A DNA stretch of 64,000 nt from Lumbricus rubellus (GCA_945859605.1 OX243828.1:20644873-20708872), one strand, 5' to 3'. Shown: positions 12,341 through 64,000, counted from the first letter of the stretch. Made by a program: numbers and translations. Notes: a model not told the origin generated them from the letters alone.

Positions 12341-12790
12341 CATACCGGACGCTCCACAGAATTCACTTTCAATGCAGCCTATAATTATTACATACCGGAC
12401 GCTCCACAGAATTCACTTTCAATGCAGCCTATAATTATTACATACCGGACGCTCCACAGAATTCACTTTCAATGCAGCCTATAATTATTACATACCGGAC
12501 GCTCCACAGAATTCACTTTCAATGCAGCCTATAATTATTACATACCGGACGCTCCACAGAATTCACTTTCAATGCAGCCTATAATTATTACATACCGGAC
12601 GCTCCACAGAATTCACTTTCAATGCAGCCTATAATTATTACATACCGGACGCTCCACAGAATTCACTTTCAATGCAGCCTATAATTATTACATACCGGAC
12701 GCTCCACAGAATTCACTTTCAATGCAGCCTATAATTATTACATACCGGACGCTCCACAGAATTCACTTTCAATGCAGCCTATAATTATTA
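12341..12790. repeat. Nine identical 50-bp tandem repeats
   Basis: The unit starts CATACCGGACGCTCCACAGA and ends ATAATTATTA. Nine copies make exactly 450 bp with no differences that I can see. There are no spacers, so it is a minisatellite and not a CRISPR-like array. Confidence 0.97.
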
Positions 12791-13346
12791 CACGTCGTCA
12801 AGCTGTGTCTTTCTAAGACATCCGCATGCCAGACTAAATAATTATACGGGATTATAAGACGAGACCTGTTTATTGTATAATTAAGCACTCATGAAGGCTA
12901 AGCATATAGACTTATAGATGCATACAATCATGTAGATGCGGATTTTGTCATTTTATTAAAGTCGTAGGTTGCATTTTCTCCATTTTCCAAAATTATTAGT
13001 CTATTAAAGGTGTTTCTGACATGGTCAAAATTTAGGAATTTATTCCAAAAATGGCGATGCTTTGTTCAGCAATTTAAAAAAAATTCGACCTTGTAAGGGA
13101 CTTTTACGAGCTTGCTAAACTAAGCATTGAAAATGGGATTTCTTTGTTTGAACAGACGAGAAGGAAAAGTTTTTATTCTAAATATTTTAAATGTTTTTGA
13201 ATTTTTCCAAATATTAACAGGGTGATCTAACTGAGCTGAGGCTTGAAAATATTTCTTCAGATGTTTCTTATGACAAACAGTTCGTTTCCATGGAAACGAT
13301 TTAGTACGAGCCCCCCCCCCATGCCCATATCGTCGTATAAACTTAA
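12791..13346. other. No gene seen
   Basis: AT-rich spacer with no repeat or coding signal that I could support. Confidence 0.5.
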
Positions 13347-13580
13347 GAGCGCTGTGGTGTAGTGGTATGTTCGTCGCCTTGCAGCCGAATGGTTGCAGGT
13401 TCGAATCCACCTCAAGTCGCCGCGTAGTGACCTTGGGCAAGTCTTTCGTCCGCAATTGCTCAGCGCTTCGGCGTGAAATTCCAATGCAGTGTCCGCGCTG
13501 CATTCGGGAGCTCTTCTGAGTAGAGAGCTTGAATGGGCGCTATAACAAGTGCATATACAAAGGTATACAAACAAACAAGT
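13347..13580 (+). mobile_element. tRNA-derived SINE
   Basis: Plus-strand copy with A box TGGTGTAGTGG and B box GGTTCGAATCC in the head, and a tail GGGCGCTATAACAAGTGC followed by ACAAACAAAC. Flanking duplications were not resolved. Confidence 0.87.
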
Positions 13581-13695
13581 TGAAAAACGGGTTAATAAAT
13601 CCTCAATAACAACAATATGCCCACGCAATTCGAAAACCTGCTATATATGCATTCGTTCATACACCTACATGTATATATATGTATACCCATACAAT

Positions 13696-13696
<1 letters not shown>

Positions 13697-13726
<30 letters not shown>

Positions 13727-13807
13727 GCACACACACACACGCACACACACACACACACGCACACACACACACAAACACACACACGCACACACACACACAC
13801 ACACACA

Positions 13808-13880
<73 letters not shown>
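13697..13880. repeat. (AC)n microsatellite
   Basis: CA-dinucleotide tract with occasional AACACGC interruptions. Confidence 0.97.
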
Positions 13881-14269
13881 GAGCAGAGGCATTATCTCTG
13901 CGTGCATACGTGTCCGAAGGGCAATCGTTGTCGGGCTTAGGTTGAAATGAGACTTCCATTAAAAAACCCGACGACTGTCGGACAGAGAGAGAGAGAGCGA
14001 GAGACTTCGCTTTTCCTCAACTCACGCACACTTTGATTTACGCCGCCCTTAATGCTCGCCTCCGCAGCCACAACCAGAAATCAACCGACAGATGAAATTG
14101 CTAAAAAAATTGGGCAAATTCGATGGCGTGATCAAAGCCCTTTTGGGGCACCCTACCGAAGTGGCTGCGCTCCTCCACCCCCTCCACCCCCGCCACAGTA
14201 TTTTTGTCACGTTCACCGCATTTTTTTAGAGCAATGCCGTAGAAACGAGAGGCAGAGGGGACGTTCAAA

Positions 14270-14514
14270 AAAGGGCGGATACAGAAGCTATGGACGGGGG
14301 GAGCAAAAATTCTTGGCCATGGGTTTGGAAAAATTATCCATCGTATCCGCCAAAAAAGTTGATGACCTTGTTTCTTCTTTTTTAGTCATTGAGTCCAAAT
14401 CCTTGAAAATACACCAAATTGTAAGCTTGTTGAAACCAAATGGGGGCACGATACATGGGCATTTCTAAATGGAGGTGGCCATGGCCGGATTGCCCCCCCC
14501 TGGATCCGCCCCTG
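14270..14514. mobile_element. hAT-type MITE, family CAGGGGCGGATCC
   Basis: The left end AAGGGCGGATACAG and right end CTGGATCCGCCCCTG match the element at 20961-21222 in opposite orientation. The flanks CGTTCAAA and CGTCCAAG agree at 6 of 8 positions, an eroded target duplication. Confidence 0.75.
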
Positions 14515-14697
14515 CGTCCAAGCACCCAACAATCACTCACCGATGGCCTGCATAATAATTATTATACATGACATCGGAGAGCGTTGGGTTTTTGGACGTG
14601 ATTATTATTCAATTCATTCTCACTCTTGTGCAGGATCTTAGCAAACGTTAAAACTCGGAAGAAATGCAATTTAATGAGAAGACACGCGTCATTGTCG

Positions 14698-14805
<108 letters not shown>

Positions 14806-14849
14806 TATTCGTATTCAACATCTTCAACGATATTTAGTTCACTAGCGAG

Positions 14850-16075
<1,226 letters not shown>

Positions 16076-16660
16076 TTCTCTAAACAGCGAAGCGCCATTT
16101 ATATCGCGCTGATGCCGTTGATGGGATACTTACGGCTTTTGGAATAACTGCAGCGTAGAGAATTCCGCGCAGATATACATATTACATACATGTATATCTC
16201 TTGGCCCAGAAAATTTCCAAGACCTTGACGTTGAAGTCAGTTGAAGGTTATTAAATCTTCCGGCGTGACCTTGAGGCTGTCTGCAAGGTCACGAGTCTTG
16301 TGGTGATTCGTCCATGGATATCTGATCTTTTACTGCATGGATTAATTTCGCATTGATCACTGACAGTTGAAACGCAAGGCTTGTCGCCTCCTCACCTTGA
16401 AAGTGAAGGATCATGACTTTGTGCAAGGGTGATGTGACGTGAACTTGATGGGAATGATTTGATCTTGATGAATCTGGAATTGATTGGTGGATCTGACTTG
16501 GACTAAAATTATTGGGATGCAGAAATGACATCGTTCTTTTGGCTGCAATCACCATGGTGATACAGGAATTTCGAGTAGATTATTTTAAAACTGGAATTCT
16601 CTTCGTTAACGTCATTTCGTATAGCATAGATCTCACTTTTGGATAAATGGAAGCATCAGT
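16076..16660. other. DDR 3'-flanking sequence, no separate gene seen
   Basis: Contains short repeats of ACCTTGA/TGACTT type. A minus-strand open frame at 16289-16555 has no recognisable family. It lies beyond the candidate poly(A) signal of the DDR gene. Confidence 0.45.
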
Positions 16661-16666
16661 TTATTG
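16661..16666 (-). terminator. Candidate poly(A) signal of the DDR gene
   Basis: AATAAA on the minus strand, about 350 bases after the DDR stop codon. It is the first canonical hexamer I noticed downstream, so it is a plausible 3' end. This is inference from position only. Confidence 0.5.
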
Positions 16667-17016
16667 GTCATCTCTATTATTCTTTATCATCTCTACGGCG
16701 TCGCTACCTGAACAACAAACCATTGTTGTCTGTACAATGTCATGTAGACAATGAAAAGAACTGTTACGGTATACAGGAAAATGTCTGCTAGTAGGCCACC
16801 CTGCGTTACTGCGTCATTCCCACTCCACCAGACAAACTGTGTATCCAGGGTAGTAGTGGCAAAACTAGAGGTGAGTAAATGCTATACTGCTGCTTAGGTC
16901 TGACTTCAGGTCATTTTCCTGTATACTAAGCACACCTATTTGTGAGGTGATTATTGGTTATACTCTGCATACCCGCGTATACCCTCGACTATTTACAACC
17001 CTGGGTGTGGTTAAGT

Positions 17017-45073
<28,057 letters not shown>

Positions 45074-45499
45074 CTTAGAAGCTGAAAACGCACACCTCCG
45101 AAAAGCGTGTAGGCTACACATGTAGCTTATTCGAGTCAAACTTCTGATCGGTATATCCTACGATTCAGACGAAGTAGCGCATGGACGACCCTTACTTTTC
45201 GACAGGCTGTGCTGGCCTAATAAGTGGCAGGAGAGCGTCCAGGTGTGAAAATAAGTGCACGGGTAGGCTACTGCCCATTACCGTCCAGTCACGATAATTA
45301 GCCCTGCCTCTGCCTACATAACAAGCCAAAACATTAGCCTACCTGGTCGACTCGTTCAATAGCACGCGCGAAATTGATTACTGAAAACTGAAGTTATGAG
45401 AACACGTGACAATAAGTAAGGCACCACTCAAACATTAATTCAGACTTAGGCCTACAATCAACTGTCTTGGACCTAAACTAACGGAACATAAACTATCTA

Positions 45500-46138
45500 T
45501 TGCGTACACTCACCCAGGTAATATCAACTAAATTTTTAGGAGTGTATGTAGATCAACACCTAACCTGGAAAGACCACATAAAAACTGTATCTAATAAAAT
45601 TGCTAAAAATCTTGGAATATTATCCCGTACCTCCCAGCTAGTGCCTCCTCAAATTCGTCTCACTTTGTATTACTCACTCATATACCATTACCTCACATAC
45701 TGTAATATAATATGGGCCTCTACCTATAAATCTAGTCTTCTGGATCTAATGAAGCTCCAAAAGCGAGCAATTAGATATATAGCAAACTTGCCCTATGGAA
45801 CTCCGACTGAATCTAAATTCCACGAATACAGCCTTCTCAATGTTTACCAAATTAGACAGATGCAGATAGGTGAATTCATGTTTAAATATTTCCATAGCCT
45901 ATTACCTCCTGTGTTTAAGAATTTTTTTATCCATACTACTGAGGTGCATTCATACCATACCAGACACGCTGATTCTTACCATTTGCCCTTTGCCCACACA
46001 AACACTCGACGCTTCTCTGTTAAATACAGTGGAGTTCAAACATGGAATGTGATTCCTATTTCCATTAGACTAGTGCTGCCTAGTCTTTGTCTTTTTAAGT
46101 TACGTTTACGTTCCCTGATACTCGACATTAACTGTTGA
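45500..46138 (+). pseudogene. LINE ORF2 C-terminal fragment (Jockey/CR1 group)
   Basis: A 212-codon open frame with FLGVYVDQHLTWKDHIKTV, ILSRTSQLVP, LTLYYSLIYHYLTYCNIIWA, LQKRAIRYI and RRFSVKYSGVQTWNVIP. This is the post-RT C-terminal region of non-LTR retrotransposons. Endonuclease and RT catalytic motifs are absent, so it is a 5'-truncated copy. A LINE-like 3' region with a TTGATTTGA end continues to about 46560. Confidence 0.88.
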
Positions 46139-46560
46139 ATTATTATAAATCCCTACTACATGTACTTGTGTATTCCTCGACCATCCAATGACCTCCGTGC
46201 CTAAACCTCATACAACAGGTTCTTTGATCATCGATGTGTAACCGTGCTTTAGTTAAGGTGTTTGCTGTTTTTTTCCATAGTTATTTTGATTCATAATCTA
46301 TGTCAGAACCACTCTATGGCAACTCAATGGCCATCATCATCTTGATGCTACCGCCCAGGGGACTCGCCTAGCGGGGTTGCAAGACCCTTTTGGGTCCCCT
46401 GTGCAATCAAATTCCAACTTTGGCATCATTAGTTAAGTATTGCTTTTTTATAATTGTTAACTCTGTTCTCTTTGATGCTTGATTCGATTTGTTCTTGTTT
46501 TCTTGATTATTTGGTTGCCAAATAAAATAATTTGATAAAATGATTTGATTTGAACTATAT
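46139..46560 (+). mobile_element. Probable 3' UTR of the LINE fragment
   Basis: Contains ACTCGCCTAGCGGGGTTGC and ends AATAATTTGATAAAATGATT, TTGATTTGAAC, a simple-sequence tail of the kind LINEs leave. Confidence 0.6.
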
Positions 46561-47165
46561 TTTAATCGTATTTCCTTTAAAAGTCTAAATAGGCCTAAAG
46601 CATACAGTACACACAAATACTGCGCTTTATTCCAGCGAGCGCTGACCACAGCGCAGTCTGCTTTTAAACAAAGAGATTGCTGTTCTTAACTGGTTGCACA
46701 TTACGGTGTCAAGCGCCACTTAGCGACTGAAGTAAACAACATGAAGTGGTTACTTCAGCATTTATTACCTGCAGGAGCCTGGAATCAGATATTGGAATAC
46801 TTAATAATATTACTAGTCGACGTCATTAACTTAGTGAAGTTGAAGTTAACAAAATTAATTATCATAGTCATACATTCTACTCCACGTACAATTCAGCATT
46901 TTACCATGACAATCATTTTCAAATGCATGCTGAATAGGTCTCTGTCTTGTGGGACTTGCTTCTCCTGGCAAGCCTTAATATAGTTTGTTGCCATTTTATA
47001 TGTAATTCTCTTTTGTTCCAATGTATTGTTTTGTTTACGATTAGCAGATTGTGTTGATTATTATTGTTTGAAACTTTGTATGACTCGGATCAATAAATTG
47101 ATTTGATCTGAAATTATCGACCTTAGCATTAGCAATCTGGATTCAATTCATATAATGGAAACAGT
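46561..47165. other. Intergenic, possible retroelement 3' end
   Basis: No supported gene. The stretch 46990-47112 ends AATAAATTGATTTGATCTGA, similar to the LINE end at 46560, and may be another short relic. Confidence 0.4.
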
Positions 47166-47168
47166 TTA

Positions 47169-47394
47169 TTTGTATGTGCACTTGTTATAGCACCCCTTCA
47201 AGCTCTCTACTCAGAGGCGCTCCCGAATGCAGAGCGGACACTGCATCGGAGTTTCACGCCGAAAGCGCTGAGCAATTGCGAGTGAAAGACTTGCCCAAGG
47301 TCCCTACGCGGTGGCTTGAGGTGGATTTGAACCTCGAACCATTCGGCTCCAAGGCAACAACGCCACCACTACACCACCACGCTCCACAGTTAGA
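47169..47394 (-). mobile_element. tRNA-derived SINE
   Basis: Full-length minus-strand copy: head with A box and GGTTCAAATCC, tail GGGGTGCTATAACAAGTGC. Confidence 0.87.
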
Positions 47395-48034
47395 AAACCA
47401 TTTTTGCATGCTAAACTAAGTTATCAGCTGCATGTATATTCCACCAAATAGAAACTTTATGTGATTTTCATGCCTGCACAGGTTGAAACCAAGTTCAGCA
47501 TTTTTCAGTTATTATTTTCATTATGTAAAGATCGTAGTCGAACGACGGCCTGAAACTCAGAAAATCGACACGAAAGACGCGAAAAATCACCGACAAATTT
47601 ATTGATAAAAGAGTCAACTCTGCCATAATCGTCGATTAGGAAAATGCAAACAGATCATAATATTATAATATAATACAATACATACAATACAATGCACAGC
47701 TTGTTTCAATCAGACCCGATCATAAGATCACTTTGTAAGATCATCATGCGACACAGATCACATGAAAATAAACAGAAGTCACAAAATGTTCAGCACAAGC
47801 GCAATCGGGCGCTATATAAATCTCTAGTTGCATAAATCAGCTGCCAGGAGGGGTGTCACCAGCGGAGGGGGTAATGGGTCCAAAGCCCCAGTCACCATAC
47901 CTCCCCTGGGTACTTACAAATCTGATAAATATCTTGTCACAGTGTTTGTTACCAAATCAACCATCCTGTGACATAAAATATTTCCTTTTAGCCCCAAACA
48001 CACAACCTGGCAGGCTGGCAGTTTATCTACACAA
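47395..48034. other. Intergenic, no gene seen
   Basis: AT-rich spacer. GGGCGCTATATAAATCTCT at 47808-47826 is a lone retroelement tail motif. Confidence 0.45.
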
Positions 48035-48586
48035 TCTATATAAATAAAAATGAAACTTTCCAATAGTGCGGTACACCATCACGCCCAAAGCTACGCACCG
48101 ATTGTTTTGAAAATTTACCAAAACCTTCCATTCCAATAGCACCGTGTCTTAAGATTTTCTTTCCAGAAAAAAACGCAATTTTTTCCACAAAAAGTGAACT
48201 TTGCAATCCGTTCGTCCGCCATTTACAAATTCAACACGTCCCACACGGCTAAACGCTGTCTCCAAACACAGCAGACGAAACATCAATGAGGTGGCGTTCT
48301 GTGACGTCATAAGCGAGTCGCGATTAATTTACCAAAGAGGCCGCTTTTAGGTCTTTTCCCAGAGCGGCCTTTGGGCTTGGAATGGACGCTGCGACGGAGG
48401 AAAGGAGCGGAGGGAGCGGGACAAAGACGGTGGGGAGGGAGCGGAGGGGGAGGGGAGGTGGAGGTCAAAGGGAGGGGAAGGGGAGGGGAAGGGGGTTGGG
48501 GAGGGGGAAGGGGGAGAGGGAGGGGAGAGGGAGGGGGAGGGGAAGCCTCTTTTCAGCCACAGCAACGCGTGGCCGGGTTCAGCTAG
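48035..48586 (+). mobile_element. Non-autonomous Helitron
   Basis: Starts TCTATATAAATAAAAATGAA after an A and ends CAGCTAG before a T, i.e. inserted between A and T without duplication. A hairpin GCCAC-N8-GTGGC (48556-48573) lies 13 bases before the CTAG end. These are the Helitron hallmarks. The interior has a G-rich GGGGAGG stretch (48420-48545). No Rep/helicase frame. Confidence 0.85.
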
Positions 48587-50130
48587 TTCTGCATAAAAAT
48601 CAACAAACATCATAACTTCTGTAGAGTCGGAACCTAATAAAGCGCAAAGAAAACCTTCAGCAATTAATTACAAGGCCAGTACCTAAAATGACAACTGGGG
48701 AAAAATACGAGGGTTAACTCTTTAACGACCAGCATGTACTAAATGCACGGAAACATATGTATATCTGGTCGCTAAAGGGTTAAAGGCATGCAAGAGATTA
48801 ACCAGATCCAAATCGAATGAGAACACTTCAGAATCACCGATATGTATTTTGAAAATGCGGCCGTTAACCTGAAAAAGTCGGACGAGTATATCGTGAAGCG
48901 GTGCTATATAAATTTGCAATTACAATACAAACAGCCACTTTCATTACCTTACCATTGTTAGGTTTTCTCAAGTGGCGTCCATTGTAATCCGTTAGAGAGC
49001 AATTTATATAGCACTCTGTGAGTTTTTAAAAAGTCCTACACAAGCAACTCTTCAATACATAAGTAACATAGCCCTTGCACTCACCTATTCCTTGCACCAT
49101 GCATCAATAACAATCAACTATTATAGTGGTGTAGTACAGTCAAGACCAAATAAAAAGTGCTGTACACGATCTGCAAACATCCAAATACCTGTCGTCCTTC
49201 TCAAAAAGTTAAAAAAATAATTTATTTAATAATTTCTTCTGCAGTTCTGTATAAGTTTTTACTAGTTTTTCCCAACAAAAAACCTGCTAAGATTTGCTAT
49301 GTTGAGATAGATCCTGTTGCAGGGTTTTCATTAGCTGTAGATGAATAAAAATATTTCTTCAACCCCCCAGATATATGCTGCTGGTCCGTGTACAGCACGG
49401 ATTTACCAGGAAGGCCACGACAATTAATTTCTTTGATTTGAGTACCAATGACAAATCGTTGCAAGGCCACAAAACTAATTTCTTCAATTTGAGTAGCAAC
49501 GGGAAATTAAATAGATTCTAATATACATAACCAAAAATAGTAATGTCTTCCATTTAAGCAATAACGAGAAATTAATGAGTGCAATGTGCATAAATTAACC
49601 CCCAAAAGCAATAGCAAGTTGATTTGAGTAACATCGGAGGAAATTCATGGATACTTACATACAACCCCAAAATTAATTTTTGCTGCTGTAGACAACAACA
49701 AAAAGAAAGTCTTCCTTGAATATTAACAATCCAATAAGAACATAAATTATTGCTGCATTACAATGCACTCATACACTTTGAAAACCAATCTCTTTCATTG
49801 TGATTTGATGCTGTCAGGTTGGGAGCGCCTCTGAGGAGTTTTTCATGAAGTGGCGCTATATAAATTCATAATTACAATAATGATTATTAACTCATTCACT
49901 TAATTCCTGTACAAATCTGACAAGAAATTTTCTTTCACTCACAGAAACTCTGAACCGTTCTAGCTGAAGCAAAGGACATAGAAAGCGGCATTCAGATCTG
50001 TCGTATAAAGCATTTTTCTGAGTTTTTAAGAGATGCAGACAAACGTGGAAGATACCAGTCAGAATTGCAAAGGCATGGATCATGTGACATCATAGCCGTC
50101 GACAATGCCACGTCACCTTACACTGTACAA
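48587..50130. other. Intergenic, lone retroelement tails
   Basis: No supported gene. GGCGCTATATAAATTC-like tails occur near 48900 and 49853, suggesting eroded retroelements. Degenerate ACGAGAAATTAA motifs occur between 49420 and 49640. Confidence 0.45.
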
Positions 50131-50178
50131 CGAAAACGAAACTGAAAGCACCAAACATCCACAAACGAAAGTGAAACT
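50131..50178. promoter_or_regulatory. Paired ISRE/IRF-like motifs
   Basis: CGAAAACGAAACTGAAAG (50131-50148) and ACGAAAGTGAAACT (50165-50178), the second being an exact AGTTTCNNTTTCNY element on the minus strand. GGTGACGTGG on the minus strand lies about 15 bases to the left. The associated gene, if any, is not identified. Confidence 0.45.
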
Positions 50179-50689
50179 TAAATCGTCGGTCAACGCAGAA
50201 ATAAAAAAAAAACAAAGAAAACCCCTTTACAATTCGTAAGATAGAGAGCGCGCTCTCTTGGTACTTCGTTGTCTGGCGCCTTTCTGAGATTACAAAAGGA
50301 CCTACATAAATGCACAGATATATACATTTCAAGGTCACCTAAATTCCTTTAAGTCTGGATACAGCAGACATTTTAGCTTACAACCACTCGCCATACAATA
50401 CTAGACACTGTGGCCTACATACGGACAATCGTTGTCATGCAAAAGGTTCTTACCAACAACAAGAGCAAACTGAACAGAACTTGGAAACCAATGCAATTTG
50501 TTATCAGATTGTTAAAGGTGCTATATAAATGTATTCAAATATATGTGTACACAGTAGGTTCTACAAAGCAAACGTTGTTACAGCAAGAATCCTGATATAA
50601 CGTTGATATGATTCAAATGTGATCTGGAAAATTAATTCAAAATTTAATTCAGCATTAGACACTCATACACAGTTATAGAAAATGATCTG

Positions 50690-51060
50690 AATAAAAAATA
50701 CAGCTCTGTAACAATGAATTCACTTGAGAAATGACCTCAATATAAAAACTAGCCTTGGTCATTTTAAAAATGACCTCGGTAAATAAGCTGAGCTTTACGA
50801 GAACATTCAGAAAAGAAATGCAGGACAACATGAGTTGTTAACTCAGTTTGGGTAGGTCATTTAAAAAATGACTTCAATATAACAGAACTGTGTATCATAG
50901 GGTCATTTTAGAAAATGACATCAATATAACACAACTGTGCATTGTAGGGTCATTTTTAGAAAATATCTTAGGACACCTGAGCTTTTTATAACAAGGTCTT
51001 TTGGAAAATGACCTCAACATAAAACTTGCCTTGGTCATTTAGAAAATGACTCTGGCAGCA
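50690..51060. repeat. Degenerate AAATGACCTCAATATAA repeats
   Basis: Motif TCATTTTAGAAAATGAC with ATATAACA links recurs about nine times at irregular 40-50-bp spacing. Confidence 0.75.
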
Positions 51061-51389
51061 TAATAGGAGATCAATGTTAAGGCAGTTCTTAAGAGACTAA
51101 CATGGACAGAAAAGGAATCACATAAACAGTGAGGCACTGTACGAAAGTAAATAACGTTGTTACAGGCAGTTACTACAGAGTATCACTATTATAAGAAGTA
51201 TCATACTAACTACTCCTTCTATTTTCAAAACTCACCCAAGTTCCATGAACATAATAGCCAGTGCACTGCTTCACTCTGATATGTATAAACAATTTCCTTT
51301 GTGATACACCCACGTAAAATAAATTTCGTCTTCAGCAGATATCCATAACACAGCAAAGTCACATCATATAAAGATTGATTGAGAAAATT

Positions 51390-51660
51390 TTCATACAGCA
51401 CTGATTCGGTTATAGCGCTGATTCAGTTAAAGAAACGATTCAGCTATTAACAGCACTACGGTTTTTAACACAGATTCATTTAGTGAAGATTCATTTACTA
51501 AAGATTCAGTTATTGCAAGTGATTACACTATAGCACTGATTTGGTAATAGCACTGATTCAGTTACAGCAAGCAAGCCATAGCACTGAATCACTCATACGA
51601 CTGATTCGGTTAAAGCATTGATTCACCTCTGTTGCTGATTCACTTTTAGCACTTACATTG
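51390..51660. repeat. Degenerate TAGCACTGATTCAGTTA repeats
   Basis: About 13 imperfect copies of a roughly 20-bp unit TATAGCACTGATTCGGTTA. Confidence 0.78.
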
Positions 51661-51989
51661 TCAGTTTAAGCAATAATTCAGTTAGATTTTGTTGCATTAC
51701 AGAAACAGATCACAAATTTAATGATTGCAATTGAATATATCATAGCCGACTCATCTATAATAGCTTTAAACATAATGAGCATTGTGTAAATCTGCGATTA
51801 TGATTTTAAAATGTTGCTTCAGTATAACATAAATTAAGAGTTGTAAAGATATCAGTGATCTCCTCAATTAAGAAACTCAACATTTAGACTACATTAATTA
51901 GCACGTTCATAATTTCGTAAGAGAGATTGTGTAACAAACTTTAAAATGAAGAGCACTGTCAAAAAAATTCATTTAAGACACACTCCCAG

Positions 51990-52430
51990 TTCAAAATAAC
52001 TTCACATGATAGCAAAATAGCCACAAATAATAACAAAATAACTTCACATGATAGTATCCCAGTTTCAAATTAACTTAACATGATAGCAGAATAACCTCAC
52101 ATGATAACATCCCAGTTTCAAAATAACTTCACATGATAGCAAAATAGCCACAAATAATAACAAAATAACTTCACATGATAGTATCCCAGTTTCAAATTAA
52201 CTTAACATGATAGCAGAATAACCTCACATGATAACATCCCAGTTTCAAAATAACTTCACATGATAGCAAAATAGCCACAAATAATAACAAAATAACTTCA
52301 CATGATAGTATCCCAGTTTCAAATTAACTTAACATGATAGCAGAATAACCTCACATGATAACATCCCAGTTTCAAAATAACCTCACATGATAACAAGATA
52401 ACCTCACATGATAATAACATCTCCAGTTTT
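51990..52430. repeat. About 122-bp tandem repeat, three copies
   Basis: Units built from AATAACTTCACATGATAG and ATCCCAGTTTCAAATTAAC submotifs, almost identical over three copies. Confidence 0.92.
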
Positions 52431-52729
52431 TTTATTAACTTCACATAATGAACTTTTCCACAAAGCCCCTGGTGAAAACTCACTAATTGTACAGGTTCTC
52501 ACAGCAATTGTATTTTGGATCCCAAGTTAGACTATCCACAACATATTCAAAAACAACTTCACAGCACATCAAATAATCAAAAACAAACTCGATTAATTTT
52601 GAAACATTATGAACTTATGAGCGAACACTTGATGTGCTTTTTAACAGCTTAACCTGGTGATATCCACACTCAGTAACATGATGCACTTTTCAAAAATATA
52701 CACACTATTGCCTGTAACATTATAATGTC

Positions 52730-53250
52730 AATGTCATGCTCCTGTAGTACACACGTAAAACTTCTGTACACATGTGAAACTTCTGAACATGTGTTAAACA
52801 CTTTTCCCGAAGCCAAAATTTTAACATGTGTGCTACTTTGTACACAGATTAAATCTTCCACACAAGGAAAGCTTTGGTACACATGTGCTAATTTGGTACA
52901 ATTGGTACATATGCAAACTCCTGAACACATGTGAAACTATTTCACACTTGTGGAACTCTTGTACACAGTGTACACACTTGCAAAACTCATGTACACAGGC
53001 AAAACTCTTGTGCATATGTGAAACTATTGCACACGTGTAAAACTCTTGTATTTAAGTCAAATTTTTTTAACAGATCGATGTTCAACTCTTGCACATATCA
53101 GCAACTCAGATGCATTAATCCCATATATATGTGACATAATCATGGACATGTGCAAAACTAAAATTAATCCAACTCAGATGCATTAATCCCACATAACATG
53201 TGACATAATCATGGACGTGTGCAACATTCAATCACATGTGATACACTGAT
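52730..53250. repeat. Degenerate ACACATGTGAAACTCTTG repeats
   Basis: A roughly 20-bp unit around the palindrome CACATGTG, repeated about 20 times with much variation. Confidence 0.78.
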
Positions 53251-53490
53251 GCAACGTAAGATACAACATAAGCGAATATACGTGGCGAATCAACTCGATC
53301 GCGAAAATACAAAATAAAATTAAACGTAAAGTAATATTCACAGCCGTAGTAGTTACTATTACAGTCATTGCAGGAATTACTACTATTTCCAAAAGTAACT
53401 TTCATATAAGATCATTGTTCTTCCGATTCGCAGGACGCATTGAACTCGGTGTCACGTGTCAATGGTTGCCGTGACAACTGGTGACAGGAG

Positions 53491-63976
<10,486 letters not shown>

Positions 63977-64000
63977 CTATCAATCAATCAATCAAAATCA

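Noticed and set aside
12341..12790. CRISPR-like array
   Set aside because: Repeats are directly abutting with no spacers, in a eukaryotic genome; it is a minisatellite.
45500..46138. Complete reverse transcriptase gene
   Set aside because: Only the C-terminal region after the RT domain is present; the YADD-type catalytic motif is missing.

Overview
This is a window from an animal nuclear genome, most likely a marine invertebrate. Its genes are split by spliceosomal introns, and it is full of microsatellites, tRNA-derived SINEs, hAT-type DNA transposons, LINE 3' ends and a Helitron. The species cannot be named from the sequence. All gene models below were built by eye, by matching conserved protein families to splice sites and checking that reading-frame phases agree at every junction.

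Layout. Positions 1-16.6 kb hold no gene I can support: long (TGTA)n and (TATG)n tracts around a 200-base assembly gap, minisatellites (units of 18, 15, about 37 and 50 bp), a DNA transposon with 4-bp target duplications, hAT MITEs and SINEs. From 45.07 kb down to 17.02 kb, on the minus strand, lies an apparently complete discoidin domain receptor (DDR) gene. It has 13 coding exons and 982 codons that stay in phase throughout: signal peptide, discoidin domain, discoidin-like domain, transmembrane helix, proline-rich juxtamembrane region and tyrosine-kinase fold. The kinase lacks the catalytic Asp, the catalytic-loop Asn and the DFG Gly, so it is predicted to be a pseudokinase.

Inside the DDR intron at 28.75-34.21 kb, on the opposite strand, sits a small two-exon gene (31,347-32,282). 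It encodes a 79-residue protein with an acidic leader and a tail of 24 Arg in 30 residues, a protamine-like sperm nuclear basic protein. Its promoter carries two tandem X-box/inverted-CCAAT modules with identical spacing, then a TATA box and an initiator-like TCAGTC. A poly(A) signal follows. The 5' splice site of its intron lies in the base of a perfect 34-bp inverted repeat. This is the most novel-looking feature of the window.

From 45.1 to 53.4 kb is intergenic: a LINE ORF2 fragment, SINE, Helitron, an ISRE-like pair and successive blocks of degenerate short repeats. From 53.49 kb to the right edge, on the minus strand, are the last 13 coding exons (580 codons) of a dynamin gene: stalk, PH domain, GTPase effector domain and proline-rich C-terminus. 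The GTPase-domain exons lie beyond position 64,000.

The three genes show no obvious common pathway. Mobile DNA accounts for much of the intron and spacer sequence. At least nine terminal-sequence families of hAT-like elements are present, many with intact 8-bp target duplications.
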